Source: JACRCT01 sp049841135 (GTDB taxonomy: Bacteria > Myxococcota > Myxococcia > Myxococcales > UBA5297). Taken from it: a stretch of DNA of 64,000 bases. The notes under the pieces are model-generated. The model saw only the letters and a program-made list of their open reading frames with translations, was not told the DNA's origin and did no database searches. This document shows, one piece after another, positions 49,306 through 59,015 of this stretch. Within the stretch, counting starts at the first letter, position 1. Each line of letters begins with the position of its first letter. The stretch spans positions 1 through 64,000 of the forward strand of contig JASGHK010000004.1 of assembly GCA_049841135.1 (NCBI GenBank), in the 5' to 3' direction. Position numbers and translations under genes: made by a program.

Positions 49306-52107
49306 TTACTTGCCGGCCGGCGCCACGGCCGGCTTCGCGTCGAAGTCCCCGGCCACGCCCCACACCAGCTTGTCGACCGGCAGGTAGCGCTTGAGCGCGG
49401 CGTTGACCTGGGCCAGGGTCAGCGCCTTCAGCGCGGCATCCACGCGCGCCGCATCGGCGAAGCTGCGGCCCAGGTAGAGGTTCTGCGCCAGGCCGGCGGC
49501 CAGGCGCCCGTCCTGGGCACGCGAGAGCTGGCGGAAGTTCAGCAGGCTGCGCTTGCCGGCCTCCAGCTCCTTCTCGCTGAAGCCGTCCTTGACCGCACGC
49601 TCGATCTCCTCGCGCATGCCCTGCTCCACCTTGGCCCGGTTGGACGGCGCGAAGATGGCCTCGGCGCTCCAGGTCGAGTTGGGCTCCAGCGGGTTCCACT
49701 GCACGGCGCTGTAGACGTTGTAGGACAGGCCTTCCTTCTCGCGGATGCGGTTCCACAGGCGGGAATCGCCACCGGCGCCCAGCAGGTGGTTGGCCATCAT
49801 CAGCGCCGGATAGTCGGCGTCGCGGTCAGTCAGCGGCAGCGGCAGGCGCAGGGCCAGGGTGGCGTTCTGCTTGTCGGGCGTGGCGAACTCCAGCCTGGCC
49901 GGCGGCAGCGGCACCAGCGGGTCGGGGATGCGGGTGTAGGGCTGGGTGCCCTTCCAGTCGCCGAAGGCCGTCTGCAGGGCGGCCTGCACCGCGGCCTCGT
50001 CGAGGTCGCCGACGGCGGCGAACTCGGCATGGCTGGCGCTCAGGAAGGCCTGGTGGAACTCGCGCACGCGCTCCAGCTTGATGGCCTTGAGGTCGGCCTC
50101 CGTCTCGTCGAAGGTCGGCGCGTAGCGCACGTCACCCGCGGGATACGGGTTGCCGTGGCGCTCCAGCGCGTTGGACAGCACGGCATCGGGCTCCTTACGC
50201 TGCTGCTCGACCTGGGCCAGCGCCTGGCGCCGCACCTCCTCCAGCACCGGCGCCGGCAGCGCGGGCGTGCGCAGCATCTGCGCGACGAGGTTGATCGCCT
50301 CCACCAGGTGGGCACGGCGCGAACGCAGCTGGACCACCAGCTGGCCGGGCGCCTGGCTGATGGACAGCTCGGTCTGCAGTTCGTCCAGCTTGTCCTGGAT
50401 CTGTTCGCGGTTCAGCGTCGCCGTGCCCTTGTCCAGCAGGGCCGCCAGCGCATCGGGCGTGCGGCCCCAGTTGGCCAGGGACTTCTCGTCGCCATAGCGC
50501 AGGACCAGGGTGGCCTGCACGGCGCCGCCGCGCGTGGCCTTGGGCAGCAACGCCACCTTCATGCCCACCGGCAGGCTGGAGAGCTTGGTGCGCGCGTCGA
50601 TGTTGGCCGGCGTGGCCTCGAAGGCCTCGGCCGCGGCTTGGGCGGCCTCGCCCTTGAAGTCCTTCAGCTGCGCCGCCACGTCCACGCGCGGCAGGTTGGG
50701 CGCGCGCAGCGGCTTGGCCGTCGGCACGTACTCGCCCAGCGTGCGGTTGGAGGTCACCAGCAGCGACTGGGCCACGCGCTGCACGTCGGCCAGCTTCAGG
50801 GCCTTGACGCGGTCGCGCGTCAGGAAGAACAGGCGCCAGTCGCCCTGGGCCACGGCCTCGGACAGCGAGACGCCCACGGTCTGCGGATCGGTGAAGGCCG
50901 TGCTCCAGCTCTTCAGCCACTTGGCCTTGGCGCGGTTCAGCTCTTCCTCGGTGATGGGTTCGGTACGCAGCGACTCCAGGGTCTCCAGCAGGGCCTTGCG
51001 TGCGGGCTCGGGGTCCTGGCCGGCGCCCAGCTCGGCGCCGAAGATCGCGAAGCCCGGGTCGGCCAGGCCTTCGGCGAAGGAGAAGACCGAGGCGGCCAGC
51101 TCCTTCTCCGTCAGGCGCTTGTGCAGCCGGCCCGAGGGCGTGTCGCCCAGGATCAGGCCCAGGGCCTCGATGGCGGCGAAGTCGGGGTCCGCCGCCGCCG
51201 GCACGTGGTAGCCGGCGAACAGCAGCGGCGTGCCGCCGACGCGGCGCAGGGTCACGCTGCGTTCGCCGTCCTGCACCGCCTCCAGCGTGTAGAGCTTGGG
51301 CAGCACCCGCTTCGGCTTGGGGATCTTGCCGAAGAACTCCTTCACCCAGGCCCGCACCTTGGCCTCGTCGAAGCGGCCGGAAACGATCAGTGTCGCGTTG
51401 TCCGGCTGGTAGTACTGGCGGTAGAAGGCCTGCAGGCGCGGGATGTCGACGTTCTCCACGTCGGCACGCGCGCCGATGGTGGACTTGCCGTAGTTGTGCC
51501 ACTGGTACATCGCGGCCACGGTCTTCTCGAACAGGATGCGGTCGGGGCTGTTCTCGCCCATCTCCATCTCGTTGCGCACGACCGTCATCTCGCTGTCCAG
51601 GTCCTTGCGCGCGATGTAGCTGTTGACCATGGCATCGGCCTGCCAGCCCAGGTACCAGCGCAGGTTGTCCTCGTTGGCGGCGAAGCTGGCGAAGTAGTTG
51701 GTGCGGTCGAACCAGGTGCTGCCGTTGGCGCGCAGGCCGCGCTTGTTGAACTCCGACCAGACCAGCGGATGCTTGGGCGAGCCCTTGAACAGCAGGTGCT
51801 CCAGCAGGTGGGCCATGCCGGTCTCGCCATAGTTCTCGTAGCGCGAGCCGACGTGGTAGGTCAGGTTGACCGTGGTCGTGGGCTTGCTGTCGTCACGGAT
51901 CAGCAGCACCTGCAGGCCGTTGGCCAGGCGATATTCGTCTATGCCCTCGACCGAGGCCACGCGGGCCATGCCGGCGGGCAGGACCTCGGCCTTCGCCTTC
52001 ACCGGCGCCGCGGCGCCTGCGGGCATGACGGACATCAGCATGGCGGCGGCCAGGGCCACCGGGGCGAGGGTCAGACGGCTTGCGAGGCGCAGGGTCGATG
52101 GGCTCAT
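49306..52107 (-). CDS. M16-family zinc metallopeptidase (two-repeat, periplasmic)
   Basis: The 933-residue precursor has a signal peptide (LTLAPVALAAAMLMSVMPAG). The first M16 half carries the inverted zinc motif HLLEHLLFKGS (HxxEH, residues ~100-110) with the distal Glu in EMTVVRNEMEMGENSPDRIL. The second, inactive half has GAGGDSRLWNRIREKEGLSY. The four-domain layout matches periplasmic processing or insulinase-type proteases of Proteobacteria. The frame is intact for 2.8 kb. No partner subunit gene is adjacent, in line with single-chain members. Confidence 0.94.
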   Translation of the reverse strand: MSPSTLRLASRLTLAPVALAAAMLMSVMPAGAAAPVKAKAEVLPAGMARVASVEGIDEYRLANGLQVLLIRDDSKPTTTVNLTYHVGSRYENYGETGMAHLLEHLLFKGSPKHPLVWSEFNKRGLRANGSTWFDRTNYFASFAANEDNLRWYLGWQADAMVNSYIARKDLDSEMTVVRNEMEMGENSPDRILFEKTVAAMYQWHNYGKSTIGARADVENVDIPRLQAFYRQYYQPDNATLIVSGRFDEAKVRAWVKEFFGKIPKPKRVLPKLYTLEAVQDGERSVTLRRVGGTPLLFAGYHVPAAADPDFAAIEALGLILGDTPSGRLHKRLTEKELAASVFSFAEGLADPGFAIFGAELGAGQDPEPARKALLETLESLRTEPITEEELNRAKAKWLKSWSTAFTDPQTVGVSLSEAVAQGDWRLFFLTRDRVKALKLADVQRVAQSLLVTSNRTLGEYVPTAKPLRAPNLPRVDVAAQLKDFKGEAAQAAAEAFEATPANIDARTKLSSLPVGMKVALLPKATRGGAVQATLVLRYGDEKSLANWGRTPDALAALLDKGTATLNREQIQDKLDELQTELSISQAPGQLVVQLRSRRAHLVEAINLVAQMLRTPALPAPVLEEVRRQALAQVEQQRKEPDAVLSNALERHGNPYPAGDVRYAPTFDETEADLKAIKLERVREFHQAFLSASHAEFAAVGDLDEAAVQAALQTAFGDWKGTQPYTRIPDPLVPLPPARLEFATPDKQNATLALRLPLPLTDRDADYPALMMANHLLGAGGDSRLWNRIREKEGLSYNVYSAVQWNPLEPNSTWSAEAIFAPSNRAKVEQGMREEIERAVKDGFSEKELEAGKRSLLNFRQLSRAQDGRLAAGLAQNLYLGRSFADAARVDAALKALTLAQVNAALKRYLPVDKLVWGVAGDFDAKPAVAPAGK

Positions 52108-52233
52108 GAGCGGTGTGTGGCGGTATGTGTGTCGGCGCGCCGCCGATTCCGGCGCGGCGCAGAGTATGCGTCGGCCCTCGGGGCCGGCACAGGCGAGAGC
52201 CTTGGGAGTGGCCCGGGGCCGCGCGGGTTCCCC

Positions 52234-52266
52234 AAAAGCAAACGCCCCGCACGGGGCGGGGCGTTT
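52234..52266 (-). terminator. Rho-independent terminator after the desaturase gene
   Basis: An 11-bp stem AAACGCCCCGC (52240-52250) with GCGGGGCGTTT (52256-52266) is followed on the minus strand by GCTTTT. It lies just beyond the desaturase stop. Confidence 0.85.
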
Positions 52267-52285
52267 GGCAGAAGGCGGAAGCCGC

Positions 52286-53521
52286 TCAGGCGTGGGCCGC
52301 GCGCAGCTTGCGCGAGAACTCCTGCAGCTGGGCGATGCCGCTCTCCTCGGCCTTGTGGCACCAGGCCTGCAGCTCGACGACGAGTTGCTCGGCCGACACG
52401 CCGGAGCGCGTCCACAGCTGGCGCAGCTCCTCGCGCATCGTCAACAGCTTGTCCAGCACCGGATGGTCGGCGCGGGTCTGCTCGATGCCACTGACCATGG
52501 ACTGCGGCACCTTGTCGGCGTCGCGGTGCAGCCAGCGCTTGACGCGTTGCAGGTTCACCGACTGGGCCGAGTGCTGCTGGCCCGCGTCCTTCAGGCGCCC
52601 CAGCTCGGCGGAGGCCGCACGCTTGAGTTCACGCGCAAAGCCGGCCATCAGCTCGTAGCGGTTGGCGATGATGGCTTCCAGCGTCTTCTCGTCGGCAACG
52701 GGCTTGATCGCACCCAGGGCCAGACGCGGCGCAGTCTTGCGCACGGTGGCCAGCTTGAGGGCCGACAGCGCACGGATGTAGACCCAGCCGATGTCGAACT
52801 CGTAGGGCTTGATCGAGAACTTGGCCGAAGTCGGATAGGTGTGGTGGTTGTTGTGCAGCTCTTCGCCGCCGATGATGATGCCGATCGGCGAGACGTTGGT
52901 GCTGGCGTCCGGGGCCTCGAAGTTGCGGTAGCCCCAGTAGTGGCCGATGCCGTTGATGATGCCGGCCGCGTTGATCGGGATCCACAGCATCTGCACGGCC
53001 CACACGGTCAGGCCGATGGCGCCGAACAGCAGCACGTCGGCGATCAGCATCAGGCCCACACCCTGCCAGCCGAAGCGGCTGTAGACGTTGCGCTCGACCC
53101 AGTCGTTCGGCGTGCCATGGCTGTAGCGGGCGATGGTGTCGGCGTTGGCGGCCTCGGCGCGGTACAGCTCGGCGCCGCGCGACAGCACGGTGCGGATGCC
53201 GCGGGTCTGCGGGCTGTGCGGGTCTTCTTCGGTCTCGCACTTCGCGTGGTGCTTGCGATGGATGGCGACCCATTCGCGGGTCACCATGCCGGTGGACACC
53301 CACAGCCAGAAGCGGAAGAAATGCGCCACCACCGGATGCAGGTCCAGTGCGCGGTGGGCCTGGGAGCGGTGCAGGTAGATCGTCACGCCAGCGATGGTGA
53401 TGTGGGTCGCCACCAGGGTGTAGAGGACGATCTCCCACCAGCTCGCGCCGGCCAGGCCATTGGCCAGCCAGCTCACCAGGCCGTCGGAGACGGTTTGCCA
53501 CAGGGGCAGGGATTCGGACAT
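52286..53521 (-). CDS. Membrane fatty-acid (acyl-CoA delta-9 type) desaturase
   Basis: The 411-residue membrane di-iron enzyme inserts a double bond into acyl chains. The three His boxes are HRSQAHRALD, HRKHHAKCETEEDPHSP and EELHNNHHTYPTSAKFS, and TM helices include IVLYTLVATHITIAGVTIYL and VLLFGAIGLTVWAVQMLW. Beyond residue ~285 a ~125-residue helical extension follows the catalytic part (ELKRAASAELGRLKDAGQQH, LLTMREELRQLWTRSGVSA), as often seen in Burkholderiales. The frame is intact. Confidence 0.92.
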   Translation of the reverse strand: MSESLPLWQTVSDGLVSWLANGLAGASWWEIVLYTLVATHITIAGVTIYLHRSQAHRALDLHPVVAHFFRFWLWVSTGMVTREWVAIHRKHHAKCETEEDPHSPQTRGIRTVLSRGAELYRAEAANADTIARYSHGTPNDWVERNVYSRFGWQGVGLMLIADVLLFGAIGLTVWAVQMLWIPINAAGIINGIGHYWGYRNFEAPDASTNVSPIGIIIGGEELHNNHHTYPTSAKFSIKPYEFDIGWVYIRALSALKLATVRKTAPRLALGAIKPVADEKTLEAIIANRYELMAGFARELKRAASAELGRLKDAGQQHSAQSVNLQRVKRWLHRDADKVPQSMVSGIEQTRADHPVLDKLLTMREELRQLWTRSGVSAEQLVVELQAWCHKAEESGIAQLQEFSRKLRAAHA

Positions 53522-53715
53522 GCTCGAAATATCCTTTTCAAACAGGACACACGGAAAAAAGTGGCGAGATTGTAGGTGGGGTGCGCAAGGCAGGTGCCGC
53601 GAACAGTGCGGCCTATTTGGCCGAGATCAAGTCACTTGCAAATGCTTGCAGCGGACCCCAAGGGCGGCAGGGGTTTGAATTGCTGCGCCGCACCTGATGC
53701 TGGGACCCCGGAAAT

Positions 53716-54987
53716 TCAGCTGCGTTCCCAGACGGCGGCGAAGAATCCATCGGTGCGGTCGCGGTGCGGCCACAGCTGCAGATGGTCCCCCTGCACCAGG
53801 GCCGATGCATTTTGGACGCCGGCCTTCTCCAATATTCCAGCCACGGGCAGAGGCTTGAATTCCCGCTGGCCTTCCGAAAATGCTGCAGCCGCGTTCTCGT
53901 TTTCCTCGGACAGCAGGCTGCAGGTGGCGTAGACCAGCCGCCCGCCGGGCTTGAGCAGCTTCGCGGCGCTGGCCAGGATGGCCTGCTGCTTGTCCTGCAG
54001 CTCGGCCACGGCCTTGGGCGACTGGCGCCATTTGAGGTCCGGGTTGCGGCGCAGGGTGCCCAGGCCCGAGCACGGTGCGTCGACCAGCACCCGGTCGATC
54101 TTGCCGTACAGGCGCTTGATGCGGTCGTCGCGCTCGTGAGCGATCTGGATCGGATAGAGGTTGGACAGGCCGCTGCGCGACAACCGCGGCTTGAGCGCAT
54201 CCAGCCGGTGGCCGGAGACGTCGAAGGCGTAGAGCCGCCCGGTGTTGCGCATCATCGCGCCCAGGGCCAGGGTCTTGCCGCCGGCACCGGCGCAGAAGTC
54301 CACCACCATCTCGCCGCGCTTGGCCTCGGTCAGCAGGGCCAGCAACTGGCTGCCCTCGTCCTGCACCTCGACCAGGCCGCTGGTGAAGGCCTCCAGCTTG
54401 TTGATCGCGGGTTTGCCTTCCAGCCGCAGGCCCCAGGGCGACAGCGGCGTGGGCGTGGCCTCGAAACCGGCTGCACGCAGCGCGGCCGCGGCCTCCTCGC
54501 GGTTGCCCTTGAGCGCGTTGACGCGCAGGTCCAGCGGCGCTGGCTGGGACAGGCCTTCGACCAGTTGCCAGAAGGCCGACGAGTCGCCATCGACATCCAG
54601 CCGCGCGTGCAGCTTGTCGGCCAGCCAGGGCGGCAGGTTGTGGCGCTGGGGCTCGGGCAGCGTGGACAGGTCGATCTTGCGCGAGGCCTCCAGCCATTCG
54701 GCCTCGGCCGGCGCCAGCGCGGCGCGCAGGAAGGAATCGCTGCCCTGCCAGGCCAGGATGGCCAGGCGGCGCTCCAGCGGGCCGCTGCCGCTTTGCGCCA
54801 GGTGCTGCCACAGCAGGCGGCGGCGCAGCACGGCGTAGGTGGTCTCGGCCAGGGTGTGGCGCTCACGCGAACCCAGGGCCTTGTGCTGGCGGAAGAAGCT
54901 GGAGACGACCGCGTCGGCGGGGGTGTCGAATTTCAGGACCTGGCGCAGGAGTTCGGTGGCCAGGTCCAGCAGGGCTTTCGGATGCAT
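53716..54987 (-). CDS. rsmB: 16S rRNA (cytosine-C5) methyltransferase, RsmB/NOP2 family
   Basis: The 423-residue protein starts MHPKALLDLATELLRQVLKF. It has SAM motif I VVDFCAGAGGKTLALGAMM, motif IV VLVDAPCSGLGTLRRNPDLK with a catalytic Cys, and motif VI GGRLVYATCSLLSEENE with the second. A helical N-terminal domain precedes it. It is immediately downstream of purN (30 bases), suggesting an operon. It is a second RsmB-family gene in the window, but it belongs to the other genome segment, so this is not a duplication. Confidence 0.92.
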   Translation of the reverse strand: MHPKALLDLATELLRQVLKFDTPADAVVSSFFRQHKALGSRERHTLAETTYAVLRRRLLWQHLAQSGSGPLERRLAILAWQGSDSFLRAALAPAEAEWLEASRKIDLSTLPEPQRHNLPPWLADKLHARLDVDGDSSAFWQLVEGLSQPAPLDLRVNALKGNREEAAAALRAAGFEATPTPLSPWGLRLEGKPAINKLEAFTSGLVEVQDEGSQLLALLTEAKRGEMVVDFCAGAGGKTLALGAMMRNTGRLYAFDVSGHRLDALKPRLSRSGLSNLYPIQIAHERDDRIKRLYGKIDRVLVDAPCSGLGTLRRNPDLKWRQSPKAVAELQDKQQAILASAAKLLKPGGRLVYATCSLLSEENENAAAAFSEGQREFKPLPVAGILEKAGVQNASALVQGDHLQLWPHRDRTDGFFAAVWERS

Positions 54988-55017
54988 CCCAGGATTATCC
55001 CAGGGGCCCCGGGGAGG

Positions 55018-55662
55018 TCAGACCGCGACCCGCGCCTCGACCAACAGTTGCGGCTCACCCTCGGTCTGCACGACCTGGTTGCCCTGGATGCGCAAGGTGC
55101 CCTCGATCATCCAGCGCACGGCCTGCGGATAGATCTGGTGCTCCTTGTCGAGCACACGCCTGGACAGCGTTTCTTCGGTGTCACCGGGCTGCACCGGCAC
55201 TGCGGCCTGGATCAGGATGGGGCCGTGGTCCAGCTGGTCGGTCACCAGGTGCACGGTGGCGCCGGTGATCTTGGTTCCGGCCTCCAGCGCACGGCGATGC
55301 GTGTGCAGGCCCGGGAAGGCCGGCAGCAGCGAGGGATGCACGTTGACCAGGCGGCCGGCGTAGTGGCGCACGAAGCCCGGCGTGAGCACGCGCATGAAAC
55401 CGGCCAGGGCCACGACGTCGGGGCCGAAGCCATCGATGGTGCGGGCCAGCTCGTCGTCGAAGGCCTCGCGCGTGCCGTAGTCCTGATGGGCCACGACGCC
55501 GGTGGCGATGCCCAGCTTGGTCGCATAGGCCAGGCCGGGCGCGTCGGCTTCGTTGCTGATGACTGCGGCGACCCTGGCCGCCCAACCCTGGTTGGAGCAG
55601 GCCTGGACGATGGCCTCCATGTTGGAGCCTCGTCCGGAAATCAGGATCACGATCTTTTTCAT
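55018..55662 (-). CDS. purN: Phosphoribosylglycinamide formyltransferase
   Basis: PurN transfers a formyl group from 10-formyl-THF to GAR in purine synthesis. The 214-residue protein MKKIVILISGRGSNMEAIVQ has the GRGSN phosphate loop and AGFMRVLTPGFV. The catalytic Asn/His are in NVHPSLLPAFPGLHTHRRAL, and the catalytic Asp is in HLVTDQLDHGPI. The frame is intact and of normal length. Confidence 0.96.
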   Translation of the reverse strand: MKKIVILISGRGSNMEAIVQACSNQGWAARVAAVISNEADAPGLAYATKLGIATGVVAHQDYGTREAFDDELARTIDGFGPDVVALAGFMRVLTPGFVRHYAGRLVNVHPSLLPAFPGLHTHRRALEAGTKITGATVHLVTDQLDHGPILIQAAVPVQPGDTEETLSRRVLDKEHQIYPQAVRWMIEGTLRIQGNQVVQTEGEPQLLVEARVAV

Positions 55663-55797
55663 GCGCGCAGTCTAGTGCGCTGCAACATCAAAAGCACGTA
55701 CCTTTTGGGGCGCCATCCTCGACGCAAGTGGGATGGAATCGGCCTCCTACAATCGCCCGCTCGCGCTTCCCTGCCTACACAGATTTCGTCATCCGCC

Positions 55798-57119
55798 ATG
55801 ACCGCAAGAGTCCTCACCGGCATCACGACCACCGGCACGCCGCACCTGGGCAACTACGTCGGTGCGATCCGGCCGGCGATCGCCGCCAGCCGCGAGGCGC
55901 GGCGTCGAGAGCTTCTTGTTCCTGGCCGACTACCACGCGCTGATCAAGTGCGATGACCCGGTGCGCATCGAGCGCTCGCGCCTGGAGATCGCCGCCACCT
56001 GGCTGGCCGCGGGCCTGGACACCGCAGCGCGTGACCTTCTATCGCCAGAGCGACATCCCCGAGACCACCGAGCTGAACTGGCTGCTGACCTGCGTCACCG
56101 CCAAGGGCCTGATGAACCGCGCCCATGCCTACAAGGCCGCGGTCGACGCCAACGAGGCCGCCGGCGAGACCCGATGCCGGCATCAACATGGGCCTGTTCT
56201 GCTACCCGATCCTGATGTCGGCCGACATCCTGATGTTCAATGCGCACCAGGTGCCCGTCGGCCGGGACCAGGTGCAGCACATCGAGATGGCGCGTGATAT
56301 CGCGCAGCGCTTCAACCACCTCTTCGGCCAGGGCAAGGACGCTCTTCGTGCTGCCGCGAGGCGGAGATCGAGGAAGAGCGTGGCCACCCTGCCCGGGCTG
56401 GACGGCCGCAAGATGTCCAAGAGCTACGACAACACCGATCCCGCTGTTCGAAGGCGGCGCCAAGGCGCTGACGGAAGCCGATCGCGCGCATGGTCACCGA
56501 CTCGAAGTTGCCCGGTGAAGCCCAAGGATCCGGACAGTGCCCATCTGGTCACCATCCTCGATGCCTTCGCCACGACGAGAAGCAGCGCGCGATCTTCCAT
56601 GCCGACCTCCGCAATGGCCGGACCTGGGGCGAAGCCAAGGAACAGACGGCCCGACGCTCATCGAGAGCCACGTCGGCCCGATGCGCGAGAGTTATGCCGC
56701 ACTGATGTCCCGCCCCGACGAGATCGAGGCCATCTTGCAGATCGGCGCCGCGAAAGCGCGTGCCATCGCTACGCCCTTCCTGAAGGAACTGCGCGAGGCG
56801 GTGGGCCTGCGCCCCTTCGCAGCCGTCGCGCAGACGCAAGGAAGCCGCGCAGGCCCAGGCCAAGGCCGCCCTGCCCGTCTTCAAGCAGTACCGCGAGAAG
56901 GACAACCTCTTCTACTTCAAGCTCAGCGCCATCGACGGCAGCGTGCTGCTGCAGAGCCAGGGCTTCGCCGAAGGCCGCGAGGCCGGCGCCTGGGTCAAGC
57001 GGCTGAAGGCCGAAGGCGCAGCGGCGCTGGCAGATGCGCCGGTCGCATTGGCCGAAGGCGTGCAGCGCCCCGCGGTGGAAGCGGCCCTGGCCGCGCTGCT
57101 GGCGGCCGAACAAGCCTGA
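55798..57119 (+). CDS. trpS: Tryptophanyl-tRNA synthetase with C-terminal DUF1508-like tail, frameshifted
   Basis: The start MTARVLTGITTTGTPHLGNY contains the HIGH-type motif. It is followed by LADYHALIKCDDP, NWLLTCVTAKGLMNRAHAYK, INMGLFCYPILMSADILMFN, QHIEMARDIAQRFNHLFGQ and the KMSKS loop DGRKMSKSYDNT. After IATPFLKELREAVGLRPF, an extra ~85 residues include FKQYREKDNLFYFKLSAIDG and VLLQSQGFAEGREAGAWVKR, which looks like a DUF1508/YegP fold. About a dozen indels break the gene. The overlapping TGATG links it to the next gene. Confidence 0.9.
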
Positions 57120-57610
57120 TGCCGGGCCCGCAGCAGCAGGACGACGCGATGGCCGGCATCCACATCACCGACATCGAGTCCGCCATCAACTGGTGGCGCG
57201 ACATCTCGCCCTCGCCCGACGGCATCTCGGCCTGCGCCGAGGTGCGTGCGCTGGCCGAGGTCTACGCGCTGATGGTGTACTACCACGAGATGCTGTGCGA
57301 CGAGGACAGCATGCCCACCACCGCACGCGAGGCCTGGCTGGCCTGGTATGCGATGACGCCGGACACGCCCTGCATCGCGATCTGCTCGACCAACCAGGGC
57401 GACGCCGTCTGCAAGGGCTGCGGCCGCACGCACGAGGAAGTGCAGCACTGGCCCGCCTTCACGCCCGGCGAGAAGCGCGCCGTCTGGCGCCGCATCACGA
57501 TGGAAGGCACGGCCTGGCGCTTCAACCGCTATGCCGAGCGCGCGCTGCATGCGCCCGGCGCGGCGCCCGCCGCCCCCACGGACGCCGACAAGTCGCAGCC
57601 CCAGACCTGA
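57119..57610 (+). CDS. DUF3717 plus DUF1289 two-domain protein
   Basis: The 163-residue protein has an N-terminal DUF3717-like domain (IHITDIESAINWWRDISPSP, residues ~13-32) and a C-terminal DUF1289-like domain with the cysteine set DTPCIAICSTNQGDAVCKGC and RTHEEVQHWPAFTPGEKRAV. The four cysteines suggest a small metal or Fe-S site. The ATG overlaps the trpS stop (TGATG), so translation is coupled; a second ATG at 57149 would give the minimal domain start. The role is unknown. Confidence 0.83.
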   Translation: MPGPQQQDDAMAGIHITDIESAINWWRDISPSPDGISACAEVRALAEVYALMVYYHEMLCDEDSMPTTAREAWLAWYAMTPDTPCIAICSTNQGDAVCKGCGRTHEEVQHWPAFTPGEKRAVWRRITMEGTAWRFNRYAERALHAPGAAPAAPTDADKSQPQT

Positions 57611-57619
57611 GGTCGCGGC

Positions 57620-58916
57620 TCAGCTCAGCGGCCGCACGTGGGTGCCGGCGGCACCGTGCGCGGCCGGATGCCCCACCTGCGCCAGCTCCGGCGCGGCCGC
57701 GCCGAACAGGATCTGCAGGTAGGTGTCCTGCATGTGCCGCCCGCGGCGCGCCAGCCAGCCTCGGCCGCCGGGCACCAGCCGCACCGCGCGGTGCCACAGC
57801 CCGACCCAGGGCACCGACAGCGCAGGATACCAAGGCAGCGTGCCCGTGGGCAGGCCGAGGTCCTGCATGCCCTCGCGGCCGACGAAGAGGCGCACGATGC
57901 TCAGGTGGCGCGCGCGCTCGAAGCGGCCGGTGAGCTTCTGCCAGCGCGGGTAGTGGCGGGTCAGCGGCTCGTCCATCAGCGCCCGGCCCAGCTGCTTGCT
58001 GCTGTCGTCGGCCGGCGCCTGGCTGCAGCAGCACGTGGAAGAGGCGCACGCGGCCGGCCATCTCGTCGTCCACCAGCAGGCCTTCCTCCACGCCCATCAG
58101 CCAGCCGATGTAGCGCCACAGGTGCATCGCGTCCTCCGCCTCCTGCTGGCTGAGCTTGACGCCCATCACGCGCTGGCCGAAGAGGTAGATCACGCTGAAG
58201 CTCAGGTAGGTGGCCAGCATGTCGGCCTGGTTGACCGGCTCGCCCAGTTCAGCCGGATCCCACTCGGGCATGCGGCGCACGCGCTGGCGCACCATCGCGT
58301 GGATCAGGCGCACGCGCATCGTGCTCTTGAAGCCGGCGCCGTCACGCGCCAGGCCGCCGTTGGCGGTGACGTCCAGCCACCACTTGGTGGTCTCGGCCAC
58401 GCGGCGCTGGGCGCCCTTGGCCAGGGCGCCGGTGAGCACCAGCGTGCGGTTGATGGCCGAGGCCTGGTAGCCGGCCATCAGCGCGGCGTCGCGCAGCACA
58501 CGCATGCCCAGGCGGCCGGCGACGTGGCAGGCGTGGGCACCCGTGGCCAGGCGCGCCTCGTCCACCCAGGCGGGGCGGGCCTCCACTGCCGCGAAGAAGT
58601 CGCGCAGTTCGGCAGAGGCGTCGGGCACGCTGGCAATGCCGTGCTCCAGCGCCTGCTCGAAACGCGCCATGCCGGCCTGCATGCCGCTGCCGCGCATGCT
58701 CAGCGCCAGGCGGTCGGCTATCGCATCGCCGCGGGTCAGCGCCGTGCCCAAGGAGTGCCATTCGGCCGGGCTGGGCTCCGGGTCCACGCCGCGGATCAGC
58801 ATGCGCAGCGGACGGGCCGTGCGGCGGGCCTTGACCAGGTCCGCGCCGTGGCGACTGGGCCAGAGGGCGGGATCAGGCGCGATGACCCGGGCCGGGGACG
58901 GGACGGTTGCTGACAT
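57620..58916 (-). CDS. MpaB/DUF2236-family oxygenase-like protein, one frameshift
   Basis: The product starts MSATVPSPARVIAPDPALWP. It includes HACHVAGRLGMRVLRDAALM, TKWWLDVTANGGLARDGAGF with VRLIHAMVRQRVRRMPEWD, and NQADMLATYLSFSVIYLFGQ. These are the hallmarks of the DUF2236 family, related to latex-clearing (Lcp) and MpaB heme oxygenases; His and Arg in these segments would hold heme. Near 58,015 the frame changes, and the tail reads GRALMDEPLTRHYPRWQKLT and GREGMQDLGLPTGTLPWYPA. Corrected length is ~432 residues. A palindrome lies just upstream. Confidence 0.85.
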
Positions 58917-58931
58917 GGGCTGACCTCACAT

Positions 58932-58947
58932 TTATACGGTTGTATAG
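58932..58947. promoter_or_regulatory. Candidate TetR-type operator upstream of the MpaB-like gene
   Basis: TATAC-ggtt-GTATA (58933-58946) is a perfect palindrome in a short A/T-rich gap beginning 16 bases before the MpaB-like start codon. The length and spacing resemble operators bound by TetR-family dimers, which often accompany DUF2236 genes. No regulator gene is in view. Confidence 0.5.
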
Positions 58948-59015
58948 AATTATGAGCATCATGCCCCTTCGCGCATGCGGAACAACCCCCAAGCACATCC
59001 CCGGAGCCGGCGGAA

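Noticed and set aside
49786..52494. 902-residue open frame opposite the M16 peptidase
   Set aside because: Its composition (runs of G, R, Q, L) is the mirror of a high-GC coding strand, and the minus strand encodes an intact signal peptide, HxxEH motif and full M16 domain.
53764..55956. 730-residue open frame opposite rsmB and purN
   Set aside because: It spans two well-defined minus-strand genes and has no family signature; it is a high-GC shadow.
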